From UBA4416 sp040389965 (GTDB lineage Bacteria > Bacteroidota > Bacteroidia > B-17B0 > Aurantibacillaceae), in assembly GCA_040389965.1 (NCBI GenBank), contig JAZJZF010000064.1:1-64000 (forward strand): a stretch of DNA of 64,000 nt. The letters are read 5' to 3'. The translations under genes and the position numbers were made by a program. Each line of letters begins with the position of its first letter. The stretch's first letter is position 1. Of the stretch, positions 25,114-34,557 are shown piece by piece. Under the pieces are notes generated by a model. That model did not search any database. It was not told where the DNA came from and worked only from the letters and a program-made list of their open reading frames with translations.

Positions 25114-27658
25114 ATTTAAATCTTACTCTGATACCCAATTGTGAAATATTTGGGTGGTCAAGGTAAGTAAAACGTTTCACAAGATCGACCCTGAAAAACT
25201 TAAAAATATTTGCTATAGCAACACTTCCTTCTACATAAGGTTTTTTATCGAGGCTATAGGTAATAGGATTTCCATCGATATTAACCGGAAATTTAAGAAG
25301 ATCGGGATTGTTATTAGGATTATTGTTAGGACTAATGCTTCCGTACAGGGCCTTTATACTAATAACCTCACGCCATTTGAGTTTACGCAACAGAGGGATT
25401 TTGTTAAAAAAGAACCCGTTAAAATAGTGGTCAACATTAATACTGGCGTATTCGTCGCTCACAAACTCCAAAAAGTTCATGAGGTTATAGGACTGAAGCT
25501 GGTACGCATAAGATTGATTGGCACGATGAATATCAAGCAAAGGAAAAGGAACAGTTCCAAAAATCTTTCCACCCTCAACTACTACATCTGTATAGCCTAT
25601 TTGCGACAGGTAAAACCGTTTTATGACATTTAAAGAAATATTCTGATAATTGTATTGTCCGCCCAGAAAGCCTTTTACGCCTTGTAAGTAACGCAAGGTA
25701 AAAATGGGATTTTTAAATGTAATGGGAACACGGTACGTTTTTCCCTGATAAAATTTCTCATTTGGAGCCCAACGCAGCGTTAAAGCAAACTCCGATGTTT
25801 GTAGATTTTTTTCGCGATTTACAATATCCAGGTAATCGGTTTTGCTGTAATTTAAGCCACCTGCCGCTTGCTGTGTCCAGTTCTTATAGGCTAACTTAAA
25901 CGAAAAATGATTTTTAAATTCGGTTAAATATTCAACGTTTGCAATATCGTTATATAGCCACTTATCATTAGTTCCCCTTTTAAATGACAATAAGATATTA
26001 TCTTCCTGAATAAACTGTAACTCCTGCCCCGGGATTTTAGTTTCCCGCTGGTAATTAACCCTGATAGACCTTACCGGAAACTCATAAATACTGCGTTTAC
26101 TCAAGGAATAAGTAACCCCTCCAAAATACTTCCATTTTTCATCCTTAAATCCGTAAGCACCATAACCTTCCAGCACTACTTTTTTACTAAAAGCATTGGT
26201 TGTACGGCCTCCCACACGTAAGCGGAAACCTTCTACAGGGTTAAAGCTATAAAAGGTGCTTAAAGGGCCTATTTCAAAGTAAGGCGTAATGGATTTGTAA
26301 CCGGCAAATAAAATAACAATCACATCAAGTGTGCGTTTAAAAGCCGGCACTTTTTTAATACTATCAATCGTTGTATAAACTCCCTGCTCAGATTTGGATA
26401 ACTCTTCATGCCTCTTATTTTTCCAGAAATCATCCTGTCGAAAATCGGCACTATCATTGGTTTCTACGGCATCTCCTTTATAATCCTGATCGGGTCGCGG
26501 CTTATCGAGTATAAAGTCTTTATAAGAAGCAATGCGTTGCCCATAAATTCCCATTTTACCTTTGCTCAAACCAAAATCGGCCGAAAATTCATCTTTTACA
26601 AGCACATAACCCTGCCCCTCTTTCTTTTCAAAATCCTGATTTATTTTCAACTCTTTTACCCAATTGAGGTTAATGTCTTTATTAACACTCATATCAATTT
26701 TGGTAACCGCATAGCTGCTATCAAGGGTAATGTGCATAACGCCCTGAAACAAAAAATCGGAGTGGTTTCTTGGTACAAAGCCTAAACGAATAAATTTCTG
26801 GTTATTTTCGGTAATGGTATCTGTAATAAAGAACTTGTAAAAGGTTGGCGATATATTAGCAATAGGACTAATAAACTGATTGGTAAGCAGGGTAATATTA
26901 TTATCATAGATATTAATATCCTGGTAAAGGTATTTCATATAAGCGTCCATTCCCTGACTATCTACGTATCCTTCGAATGCTACAGTTTTATTTCCTTTAA
27001 TGATTTCTTTTTTTGCCTGTGGAGATTTACGATAACGTACTTCCGAAATCGATTCTTTTAAATACACCGGCAATATGGCTTTACCACCTTCCAGCTTGGT
27101 AGTATCAATGTTTTCGAATACAAACTGAAATTTTTTAAAAGCCTTTCTGTTTTGGAATTTCTCGGTAATATTACTCAGGGCAAACTGGATCTTTTCATAT
27201 TTCTCGTACTCGTAATAATTAAAACCTTCGGGCCTGTTCTGCGCCTTGTGATCTATTACTTTTCGAATGAGTTCAACAGCAGGATTATCTTTATTCCTGT
27301 ACTTTGTTCGTTTCGATTTTACGGTTACTTCATTCAATACCTTTCCTTCGGCCACCAGTTTAAAATCAATAGTTTGCTCTACTCCCGGCGTCACTTCTTT
27401 CAAAACCGGGTTATACCCAATAAGCATTACTTTTAATACGGTATAGGTCGTATGTACGGTTTCTATGCGGTATCTCCCAAGACTATCGGTAGTTGTTGCC
27501 ACATTGGATTCATCAAAAAATACAGTTACATAGGGTAAAAGCTCCTTGGTTTTGGAGTCGCGGATAGTCCCTTTTATAACTGTAGTGGACTGCCCTATAA
27601 GCTTTCCCGCAAAAAAAATGAAAAGCAAAATAAATATGTGATTTACCTTAAATTTCAT
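25103..27658 (-). CDS. DUF5686 outer-membrane protein with carboxypeptidase-like N-domain
   Basis: An 851-residue protein: signal peptide, then a CarboxypepD-regulatory-like beta-sandwich (about 25-110, GTIRDSKTKELLPYVTVFF and DSLGRYRIET), then the DUF5686 region ending in repeated amphipathic strands with a C-terminal IRVRFKFDF, a typical outer-membrane barrel end with aromatic final residue. The function of DUF5686 is unknown. Its location inside an inositol-lipid operon, overlapping the synthase gene, suggests export or placement of the lipid in the outer membrane (inference). Confidence 0.8.
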   Translation of the reverse strand: MKFKVNHIFILLFIFFAGKLIGQSTTVIKGTIRDSKTKELLPYVTVFFDESNVATTTDSLGRYRIETVHTTYTVLKVMLIGYNPVLKEVTPGVEQTIDFKLVAEGKVLNEVTVKSKRTKYRNKDNPAVELIRKVIDHKAQNRPEGFNYYEYEKYEKIQFALSNITEKFQNRKAFKKFQFVFENIDTTKLEGGKAILPVYLKESISEVRYRKSPQAKKEIIKGNKTVAFEGYVDSQGMDAYMKYLYQDINIYDNNITLLTNQFISPIANISPTFYKFFITDTITENNQKFIRLGFVPRNHSDFLFQGVMHITLDSSYAVTKIDMSVNKDINLNWVKELKINQDFEKKEGQGYVLVKDEFSADFGLSKGKMGIYGQRIASYKDFILDKPRPDQDYKGDAVETNDSADFRQDDFWKNKRHEELSKSEQGVYTTIDSIKKVPAFKRTLDVIVILFAGYKSITPYFEIGPLSTFYSFNPVEGFRLRVGGRTTNAFSKKVVLEGYGAYGFKDEKWKYFGGVTYSLSKRSIYEFPVRSIRVNYQRETKIPGQELQFIQEDNILLSFKRGTNDKWLYNDIANVEYLTEFKNHFSFKLAYKNWTQQAAGGLNYSKTDYLDIVNREKNLQTSEFALTLRWAPNEKFYQGKTYRVPITFKNPIFTLRYLQGVKGFLGGQYNYQNISLNVIKRFYLSQIGYTDVVVEGGKIFGTVPFPLLDIHRANQSYAYQLQSYNLMNFLEFVSDEYASINVDHYFNGFFFNKIPLLRKLKWREVISIKALYGSISPNNNPNNNPDLLKFPVNIDGNPITYSLDKKPYVEGSVAIANIFKFFRVDLVKRFTYLDHPNISQLGIRVRFKFDF

Positions 27659-28032
27659 TTAGTAGAAAATACATATTTTTTTTGAAGTACGTAATTAAAT
27701 CCGATACCTACAATAAGCGAAATAATGATTTTAGAGATGATATATTTTATAGTTAAAAAGTGAGTCAGTAAATAAAGCCCCGAGGTATTCAATAATAAAC
27801 TACCTAACCATACTAAAGCATAACGCATACTTTGTTTTTGTGCACTCTCTTCTTTAGCGTTAAAAGCCCATTGCCTGTTGATCATAAAGTTGGTTATGGC
27901 TCCGGCTATAGCACCTGTAACACCACCAACAAGATAATGTTGTTTAAATACTTCAACTAATACAATAGTTGTAAAAAAATCAACCATAGTTGCTATAAGC
28001 GACGATGCCTGAGCCTTAAGAAATAACAACAT
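27655..28032 (-). CDS. GtrA-family membrane protein
   Basis: This 125-residue four-helix protein of the GtrA/DPMS3 family has ATMVDFFTTIVLVEVF, GAIAGAITNFMINRQWAF and FNYVLQKKYVF. The start was set at 28032 (MLLFLKAQ), giving a 17-base overlap with pgpA; an upstream ATG at 28056 would overlap more. GtrA proteins help move lipid-linked sugars or otherwise aid membrane glycosyl transfer. In this operon it might help flip an inositol-lipid precursor. Confidence 0.75.
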   Translation of the reverse strand: MLLFLKAQASSLIATMVDFFTTIVLVEVFKQHYLVGGVTGAIAGAITNFMINRQWAFNAKEESAQKQSMRYALVWLGSLLLNTSGLYLLTHFLTIKYIISKIIISLIVGIGFNYVLQKKYVFSTK

Positions 28033-28492
28033 GGTTTTTATAAAAAAAATAAACAAATAACTGCAAAATAATATTGGTGTAGATCCCTGCTACTGAATCG
28101 TCGACCATGACTCCCCACCCGGCTTTTAAATTTTCTGCCCTTCTGATAAATAACGGTTTAAAAATATCGAAATACCTGAAAAGTAATAAGCCTAAAGCTA
28201 TTGTTACAACATCAACTATAGGAACAAATAGCAAACCTACTGCCATACCATGTACCTCGTCAATAACGATCATTTTACTGTCTTCGCCCCAGATACTTTC
28301 CAGTTTATTGGACACAAATACCCCAATAATAAAAGTAATCACAGCAAACACCAGCAAACCGGTTTGTGTAAACATATTATTAATAACAACAAGGTAAAGA
28401 AGCAGGCAAAAAGCAATAGATGCTACTGTACCTGATCCTTTACCTATAAAGCCAATTCCAAAAAATGTAGCTATACCTTTATAAATAAACAT
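28016..28492 (-). CDS. PgpA-family phosphatidylglycerophosphatase / PIP phosphatase
   Basis: This 158-residue PgpA-family membrane phosphatase has GFIGKGSGTVASI near the N-terminus, MIVIDEVHGMAVG (about 75-88) and RRAENLKAGWGVMVDDSVAG (about 115-135), the conserved acidic and glycine residues. In a Bacteroides-type inositol locus this would dephosphorylate phosphatidylinositol phosphate rather than phosphatidylglycerophosphate; context supports that but sequence alone does not. Its ATG meets the stop of the inositol-phosphate synthase (ends 28492). Confidence 0.8.
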   Translation of the reverse strand: MFIYKGIATFFGIGFIGKGSGTVASIAFCLLLYLVVINNMFTQTGLLVFAVITFIIGVFVSNKLESIWGEDSKMIVIDEVHGMAVGLLFVPIVDVVTIALGLLLFRYFDIFKPLFIRRAENLKAGWGVMVDDSVAGIYTNIILQLFVYFFYKNHVVIS

Positions 28493-29823
28493 TACATGGA
28501 TTCTACTAATTCCTGGTAATAATCTAAGCCCAGGTGTGTAATAAGATCCTCACCCATCATATGGCGCAATGTATTTTGCAATTTTATTAATTGTTTAAAA
28601 ATATCATGCTCAGGTTTTAATCCATCTGCTGTTTGAGGCGATTTTAAATAGAATGACAACCACTCCTGAATACCGCTCATATTAGCACGTTTAGCCAAGT
28701 CCATAAACAAAGCAAGATCTAAAACAATGGGTGCCGCTAAAATAGAATCACGACACAGGAAATTAATTTTTATCTGCATCGGATAGCCCATCCAGCCAAA
28801 GATGTCGATATTATCCCAGCTCTCTTTATTATCGCCACGTGGCGGGTAATAATTAATACGCACTTTGTGGTACATATCTCCATATAAAGCAGGATTTGAT
28901 TCAGGTTGAAAAATTTCGTCCAACACACTTAATTTTGATACTTCTTTCGTTTTAAAGTTTTCCGGATCATCCAATACTTTACCATCTCTGTTACCTAAGA
29001 TATTTGTAGAGAACCATCCGTTAACGCCAAGGGCACGTGCATGTAAGCCCGGGGCAACGATTGTTTTCATTAACGTTTGTCCTGTTTTAAAATCTTTACC
29101 GGCAATTGGCGTTTGTGTTGTTTTTGAAAGCTCAATTAAAGCAGGAATATCAACTGTTAAATTTGGTGCACCATTAGCAAACGGGACACCCAGTTTTAAT
29201 GCTGCATAAGCATAGATCATACTTGGTGCAATATTATCATCATTTGCTTTTAATGCTTTTTCAAATGCTTCCACAGTATCATGAATTGCAGATGGCTCAA
29301 TGTATTTTTCGGTAGAAGCACACCATACAATAACCACACGTGTACAGTTATTTTCTTTTTTAAATGTTTCGATATCATTCATTAAAGCCTGCGCCAAATC
29401 ATATTTGGTAGCCGCTTTTTTCACGTTAGGCCCATCGATATTTTTAATATACGATTTATCAAAAACAGCCGACATCGGTTTAATTTTTTGCAGCTCTTCT
29501 TTTAATGCATGAATTTCGTGCAGTTCCAGTACTTTAGCATTTAAAGCCGATTCGTATACGTTATCGTCATAAATATCCCAGCCACCAAAAACGATGTCAT
29601 TTAATCCGGCCAAAGGCACAAAATCTTTGATCAGGGGATTGCGGTTATCAGTACGTTTTCCTAAGCGGATAGAGCTTAACTGTGTAAGCGAACCTATTGG
29701 TTGTGATGTTCCTTTTTTTACTGCTTCTACACCTGCTATCAGTGTTGTTGCTACTGCTCCTAAACCAGGAATCAAAATTCCTAATTTGCCTTCTGCGGGT
29801 GCAGGCTTTTTAATTGTATCCAT
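28492..29823 (-). CDS. myo-inositol-1-phosphate synthase
   Basis: This 443-residue NAD-dependent synthase converts glucose 6-phosphate to inositol 1-phosphate. Visible are the Rossmann loop LIPGLGAVATTLIAG, DIPALIELS, GKDFKTGQTLMKT (about 243-255), the NILGNRDGKVLDDPENF core (about 275-290) and the C-terminal IQEWLSFYLKSPQ. It is the first gene of the seven-gene minus-strand operon and supplies the head group for the two transferases. A promoter-like TACATTTG lies 120 bases upstream. Confidence 0.93.
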   Translation of the reverse strand: MDTIKKPAPAEGKLGILIPGLGAVATTLIAGVEAVKKGTSQPIGSLTQLSSIRLGKRTDNRNPLIKDFVPLAGLNDIVFGGWDIYDDNVYESALNAKVLELHEIHALKEELQKIKPMSAVFDKSYIKNIDGPNVKKAATKYDLAQALMNDIETFKKENNCTRVVIVWCASTEKYIEPSAIHDTVEAFEKALKANDDNIAPSMIYAYAALKLGVPFANGAPNLTVDIPALIELSKTTQTPIAGKDFKTGQTLMKTIVAPGLHARALGVNGWFSTNILGNRDGKVLDDPENFKTKEVSKLSVLDEIFQPESNPALYGDMYHKVRINYYPPRGDNKESWDNIDIFGWMGYPMQIKINFLCRDSILAAPIVLDLALFMDLAKRANMSGIQEWLSFYLKSPQTADGLKPEHDIFKQLIKLQNTLRHMMGEDLITHLGLDYYQELVESM

Positions 29824-30140
29824 AGTTTATGATTTGATTCTATTATAGTTTCCGGAATTTTGCCGGGCCAAATTTTAATTTATACAAGTTTATATATATG
29901 GTTAATTTTTTATCTAAACTGTTACACTATAAAAATGTTTGCAAATGTAGTAATTCTTTATTTTAATAACATTTTATTAGCATACAATTAGCGATCGTAT
30001 TATATACGTAAAAATCAGATAAAACGATGTCCATTTTACCGTTCGGCAAAACTAAAAAAACTATTTTAGTTTCCAAATTTTATTTATAATTTATATTCAA
30101 TACTTTTACATTCTATCAATTTTTTGCTTTTTAACTCATT
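29824..30140. promoter_or_regulatory. divergent promoter region between inositol operon and acyl/sphingolipid cluster
   Basis: This 317-base, strongly AT-rich gap separates divergent operons. On the minus strand TACATTTG (29942-29949) fits the -7 consensus for the inositol operon, leaving a leader of about 110 bases. A convincing plus-strand promoter for the phosphopantetheinyl transferase was not found. No coding potential was seen. A shared regulator binding here could coordinate both sets. Confidence 0.5.
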
Positions 30141-30863
30141 ATGACCCTTAAAGAAGGAGAACTCCATATTTGGCGATATACACTTGATGAGGCCCAATAC
30201 CAGGCCGAAAAGGTGTTAGCCCTGCTTTCGAAAGAAGAGCAGGAAAGGTGTGCAGAATACCTTAATGAAGCAGAAAAGATCCGTTATACCTGCAACCATC
30301 GTTTTGTAAGGCAGGTTTTGGCAAAATACCTAAACGTAGAGCCTTCTCACATTACATTTAGCAAAGCTGCAATGGGTAAACCTTTTATAGAAGGCTCGGA
30401 GCTGTTTTTCAGTTATTCCTACAGAACTACCTTTGGTTTGCTTGCTGTTTCAAAACAAAAAGAAGTTGGTGTGGACATTGAAAGAATAAAGATTTTGCAG
30501 GATCCTCCTACATTTGCCTCTTTTTCTTTTTCAGAAAAAGAAAGGAAAATTATTTTTAACAGCAGTGAAGAAACATTCCAGGATACACTTTTTACCTTCT
30601 GGACCTTTAAAGAAGCTATTATTAAAGCACTGGGGGTAGGATTAAATGCTGATTTGACCCAAATTGATCTATCCGCTTTTTTGAATAAAGAATCCAATTC
30701 GCTGGCATTTGATAACCATGCCGTTTATACCATGAAACAAATAGAAGCCATCGAAAATTATAAAGCTGCTTTTGCCATGAAAGGCGAGTTAAGGGCTTAC
30801 AGAGAATTTAATTTTAATGACCTATTTACCGAAACTGCCACGGGGGCTGAATTTAATGGCTAA
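30141..30863 (+). CDS. Sfp-type 4'-phosphopantetheinyl transferase
   Basis: A 240-residue enzyme with the Sfp/AcpT motifs: KAAMGKPFIEG (P1-like), EVGVDIERIK (about 110-119, Mg-binding Asp and Glu) and FWTFKEAIIKALGVGL (about 153-168). It loads phosphopantetheine onto carrier proteins. As the first gene of the plus-strand cluster, its likely client is the discrete ACP at 42424. Fusion or truncation is not evident. Confidence 0.9.
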   Translation: MTLKEGELHIWRYTLDEAQYQAEKVLALLSKEEQERCAEYLNEAEKIRYTCNHRFVRQVLAKYLNVEPSHITFSKAAMGKPFIEGSELFFSYSYRTTFGLLAVSKQKEVGVDIERIKILQDPPTFASFSFSEKERKIIFNSSEETFQDTLFTFWTFKEAIIKALGVGLNADLTQIDLSAFLNKESNSLAFDNHAVYTMKQIEAIENYKAAFAMKGELRAYREFNFNDLFTETATGAEFNG

Positions 30864-30932
30864 CAATGTCAAAATTAGTGCTATAATAAAAGAATTTTTA
30901 ATTTTACATTCGCATCAAAGAATAATAACGAA

Positions 30933-32054
30933 ATGATAACAATCGAAAAAATAGTTTATCCTGAAAAACTAAAGGAATTTATCGATTTTCCGCATGATTT
31001 ATATGCAGGAGATCCTAATTACGTCCCTGAATTATATATTGCTCAAAAAGATATGCTGAATCCTAAAAAGCATCCTTTTTATGAGCATTCAAAATTAGAT
31101 ATGTTCCTTGCCTATAGGGATGGTAAAATTGTTGGACGTATTGCTGCCATAAGAAATAATAATCACAATAAATTTACAGGTAATAACGACGGTTTCTTTG
31201 GTTTTTTTGAATCGATAGAGGATTATGATGTTGCTAAATCATTATTTGATACAGCAAAAGAGTGGATTAAAAAAGAAGGTTTAACGCAGATTATTGGCCC
31301 TACAAGCTTTTCAACCAACGAAGTATTTGGCTGGCATATTGATGCTTTTGATTTGCCTCCAATGATTGCCATGGGTTATAATAAGCCCTATTATCCGGGA
31401 TTTGCAGAGCGTTATGGCTTTACAAAAAATAGTGATCATTTTGCTTACTATATGAAAGATGGTTCTATTTCCGAAAAATCGCTACGAGTAAGCGAAGCGT
31501 TTGAAAAGCGTTTACAAACAAAAGGTATTATTATTCGTTCGGTTAATGTCAAAAAATTTAAAGAAGAAGCTGAAAAAGCGCACCAGGTATACAATTCAGC
31601 CTGGGATAAAAATATGGGCTTTGTGCCTATGACTTATAATGAATTCATGCATTTATGTAATGACATGAAACCGGTTATGAATGCCGATTTATGTTTTATC
31701 GCAGAACATGAGGGTAAATTCATAGGCTTGTCATTTTCATTACCCGATATTAACCAGGTGTTGAAAGATGTAAAAAAAGGCAGGTTATTGCCATTCGGTA
31801 TTTTTAAATTGCTGTTTAACCGCGGTAAAATAAATAAAATGCGTGTTGTTGTGATGGGCGTAGTTGAAGGCTACCGCAAGCTTGGCATTGAAGCCTGTTT
31901 TTATGCAAAAACAATTAGTAATGCTAAAAAGAATAACATTTTTGAAGCTGAAGCATCATTAATTTTAGAAAATAATGAAATGATGAACCAGGCGCTTGTC
32001 AACATTAACGCTCACATTTACAAAACCTACAGAGTATACAAGCTGGCATTGTGA
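30933..32054 (+). CDS. GNAT-fold N-acyltransferase, bacterial ceramide-synthase-like
   Basis: This 373-residue protein of a Bacteroidota/Caulobacter GNAT-like family shows KEFIDFPHDLYAGDPNYVPE, then FLAYRDGKIVGRIAAI, GPTSFSTNEVFGWHIDAF and YNKPYYPGFAERYGF, with a second GNAT-like half (FIAEHEGKFIGLSFSLPD, VVEGYRKLGIEACFYAK). From memory, members include the acyltransferase described as bacterial ceramide synthase. The placement with an alpha-oxoamine synthase, a ketosphinganine-reductase-like SDR and an FA2H-like hydroxylase supports N-acylation of a long-chain base. The acyl donor is unknown. It overlaps the next gene by 4 bases. Confidence 0.65.
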   Translation: MITIEKIVYPEKLKEFIDFPHDLYAGDPNYVPELYIAQKDMLNPKKHPFYEHSKLDMFLAYRDGKIVGRIAAIRNNNHNKFTGNNDGFFGFFESIEDYDVAKSLFDTAKEWIKKEGLTQIIGPTSFSTNEVFGWHIDAFDLPPMIAMGYNKPYYPGFAERYGFTKNSDHFAYYMKDGSISEKSLRVSEAFEKRLQTKGIIIRSVNVKKFKEEAEKAHQVYNSAWDKNMGFVPMTYNEFMHLCNDMKPVMNADLCFIAEHEGKFIGLSFSLPDINQVLKDVKKGRLLPFGIFKLLFNRGKINKMRVVVMGVVEGYRKLGIEACFYAKTISNAKKNNIFEAEASLILENNEMMNQALVNINAHIYKTYRVYKLAL

Positions 32055-32959
32055 AAAAGAATTCAGGTTATAAATTTCTAACATTATTTTCACCTCTTGA
32101 TCTGGCTACAATACTGTATGTGCTGGTTTCCGGCATTTACATCTGTTTCAGTACAGCCTGCTTCAAAGATCTTTTACCACACTTTTTAGTAAGGGCTTTG
32201 GTACTCATCATTATTGCCAGCCTTGTCCTGATCAGTGTCAAACTACCCCATCATAAACTGATCCTGTTTATCAGAAATTTATATCCGCTACTTTTTCTCG
32301 GTTTCTTTTATGCCGAAACCTATTGTATGAAGAATATCATTTTCGACACCAACCTCGATCCATGGTTTTACAATATGGAGCAACGCCTCTGGAATTGCCA
32401 GCCCAGCATGGAATTTTCGAAACACATGCACTGGGGTTGGTTCAATGAGCTGATGAATATCTGTTACTTCTCGTATTATGCGCTTATTGGTGCTGCCTGC
32501 ATAGTTCTATATTTAAAAAAAGTGCCCAAGGCTCAAAAAGGTATTTTCACTATTATTTTCTCCTTTTACCTCTATTACCTCATTTTTGCGATACTACCTG
32601 TAGCGGGGCCTTTATCCCATATTCCTAATGCCATGACCGAAACACCACCTTATTTTTTCGGTAAACTCATGCAGGTGCTCCTTGTTCATTTCGAAAAGCC
32701 TACGGCCGCTTTCCCAAGCTCGCATGTGGGTATTGCCCTCATAATTGCCTATGTTACCTATAATCACCTGAGAGGTTTATTCTTCATTATCCTGCCTTTT
32801 GTGATAGGAATCTGCTTCGCAACCGTCTATATTAAAGCACATTATCTGGTAGATGTTATTGGGGGAATTATTTCAGCTCCTTTATTCATTATTTTAAGTC
32901 GAAAAATATATAATAAATTTTTACCTTGTACCACCTATTATTATGAAAAAGCAGGCTAA
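32051..32959 (+). CDS. AUR1-like PAP2-family membrane transferase
   Basis: A 302-residue polytopic protein starting with GTG at 32051 inside the previous stop (GTGA). PAP2/AUR1 motifs are AAFPSSHVGIALIIAY (about 222) and YIKAHYLVDVIGGI (about 260), with conserved His and Asp. Compared with the 22817 protein the HHY pair is AHY. It may be a phosphatase or a head-group transferase acting on the ceramide-like product. Translational coupling to the N-acyltransferase argues for consecutive steps. Confidence 0.7.
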   Translation: MKKNSGYKFLTLFSPLDLATILYVLVSGIYICFSTACFKDLLPHFLVRALVLIIIASLVLISVKLPHHKLILFIRNLYPLLFLGFFYAETYCMKNIIFDTNLDPWFYNMEQRLWNCQPSMEFSKHMHWGWFNELMNICYFSYYALIGAACIVLYLKKVPKAQKGIFTIIFSFYLYYLIFAILPVAGPLSHIPNAMTETPPYFFGKLMQVLLVHFEKPTAAFPSSHVGIALIIAYVTYNHLRGLFFIILPFVIGICFATVYIKAHYLVDVIGGIISAPLFIILSRKIYNKFLPCTTYYYEKAG

Positions 32960-33041
32960 AGGCTTTAACATTTGTATCTGTTGTATGAGGGAAATTTCAT
33001 TTAACTTTAACACCTGAATTTTTTAATATTAAACTAACAAA

Positions 33042-33887
33042 ATGTCAATTACAACCATCATGTTTCCCGGCCAGGGCTCTCAGTTTAAGGGCATGGGAGA
33101 ACAATTGTTTAAAGAATTCCCCGAAACGCTTGAGGCAGCAAACCGAACCCTTGGGTATGATATTGCTGAACTGTGTCTTGTTGACCCCGATAATAAACTC
33201 AACCAGACCAATTACACGCAACCGGCCCTGTTCTTTGTAAATTACCTTACTTACCTTAAATATTTACAAACACATCCTTTTCCCGATTATTTCATAGGCC
33301 ATAGTCTGGGAGAATTTAATGCGTTAAATGCAGCAGGTGTATTTGATTTTGAAACTGGCTTAAAGATTGTACAAAAAAGAGGCGAGCTCATGTTTTCTAT
33401 CAGTGGCACCTCTATGGCTGCTGTTGTTGGTGCAGACTATAAAGAAATAAAAGAGATTTTAAAAGCAAATTTTGCCGACATTGATATTGCCAATATCAAT
33501 ACCACTTCACAGATCGTTATTTCGGGCAAAGCCGAATCGCTTGAAAAAGCAGCCGATTTTTTTGAAGAGGAAGGTTTGGTTTATATTCCCTTAAAAGTAA
33601 GTGGTGCCTTCCACTCGAGGTATATGAGCCCTGTTAAAGATGAATTTCAAGCGTTTATAGAACCTTTGCCATTACATCAATGCTCCATTCCGGTAGTTTC
33701 AAATTATTCGGCAAGCATTTATCCTACTGATACAGAGGGAATTGTAAAAAACATGGTGAACCAGATCAATAGCCCCGTAAAATGGTTACAAAGCATCGAA
33801 TACCTGATGTATCAGGGCGAATGCCATTTTATTGAAATTGGTGCCGGAGAAGTTTTAACAAACATGATTAAAAAAATAAAAATTTAA
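33042..33887 (+). CDS. malonyl-CoA:ACP acyltransferase (trans-AT/FabD-like)
   Basis: This 281-residue discrete acyltransferase has IMFPGQGSQFKGMGEQ at the N-terminus, the nucleophile in GHSLGEFNAL (Ser88), Arg in VQKRGELM, and the catalytic His in SGAFHSRYMSPV (His191). It resembles the acyltransferases serving trans-AT polyketide synthases as well as FabD. It presumably loads malonyl onto the cluster ACP. A separate housekeeping FabD is expected elsewhere in the genome. Confidence 0.9.
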   Translation: MSITTIMFPGQGSQFKGMGEQLFKEFPETLEAANRTLGYDIAELCLVDPDNKLNQTNYTQPALFFVNYLTYLKYLQTHPFPDYFIGHSLGEFNALNAAGVFDFETGLKIVQKRGELMFSISGTSMAAVVGADYKEIKEILKANFADIDIANINTTSQIVISGKAESLEKAADFFEEEGLVYIPLKVSGAFHSRYMSPVKDEFQAFIEPLPLHQCSIPVVSNYSASIYPTDTEGIVKNMVNQINSPVKWLQSIEYLMYQGECHFIEIGAGEVLTNMIKKIKI

Positions 33888-34043
33888 ACCTTTAGGCCTC
33901 ATTATAGTTAACCTGCTATCCACATAGTTATTGTTAAAAATTCAATTATGTTTATAGTGCATATCATTAATAAATTAAAGTAATATTGTACCTTGAATTG
34001 CGATGAAACAGAAGCTTTGATTGGAAGCTTAAAAAGAGAAATA

Positions 34044-34526
34044 ATGCAAATGCCTGCTGAAAGCACCGTAAAGGTGAATTTTGGCATGGAAGATATTTAT
34101 CATATCATTCCGCACAGGCCGCCATTTGCACTCATAACATCTATAACTGCCATAAATCTGAAAGAAATGGTTATAGAAGTAACCAGTAAAATTGATCCTG
34201 CTGATCCTATATTTGCAGGTCATTTTCCCGGCCAGCCGGTTTATCCGGGCGTTATGCAGATAGAAACCATGGGGCAAGCCGGTTTGTGCCTGTCTTATTT
34301 TGTAAAAAATGATAATCTTGAGATAAAGGAGAGCAATACACCCGTAAAAGGCTTGTTTACCCGCGTACACAATGCAGGTTTTAACAAAGGTGTTATGCCG
34401 GGCGACGTACTTACCGTAAGAGTGAAATCGATCGAAGATGATGATTTTATGGGCTTAATGTCAGCACAGGTCATTATAAATAACGAAATTTATTCTCATA
34501 GTATCTTAGAAGTATATTATCCATAA
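34044..34526 (+). CDS. FabZ-like 3-hydroxyacyl-ACP dehydratase
   Basis: A hot-dog-fold dehydratase with ME-DIYHIIPHRPPFALI carrying the catalytic His and AGHFPGQPVYPGVMQIETMGQ carrying the catalytic Glu. It is about 160 residues from the ATG at 34044. A TTG start at 33993 would add 17 residues, but a possible -7 box (TAATATTG near 33982) sits immediately before it, so ATG is preferred. It dehydrates 3-hydroxyacyl-ACP between the ketoreductase and enoyl reductase steps. Confidence 0.88.
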   Translation: MQMPAESTVKVNFGMEDIYHIIPHRPPFALITSITAINLKEMVIEVTSKIDPADPIFAGHFPGQPVYPGVMQIETMGQAGLCLSYFVKNDNLEIKESNTPVKGLFTRVHNAGFNKGVMPGDVLTVRVKSIEDDDFMGLMSAQVIINNEIYSHSILEVYYP

Positions 34527-34557
34527 ACTAAACAAAAACAAATAAAATAGTAACGTT

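Noticed and set aside
25154..25633. 159-codon plus-strand frame inside the DUF5686 gene
   Set aside because: Lies entirely within a well-supported gene on the opposite strand; no recognisable motif or promoter.
29824..30140. Small RNA or riboswitch in the divergent intergenic region
   Set aside because: No conserved RNA motif or stable hairpin was seen; only AT-rich promoter-like sequence.
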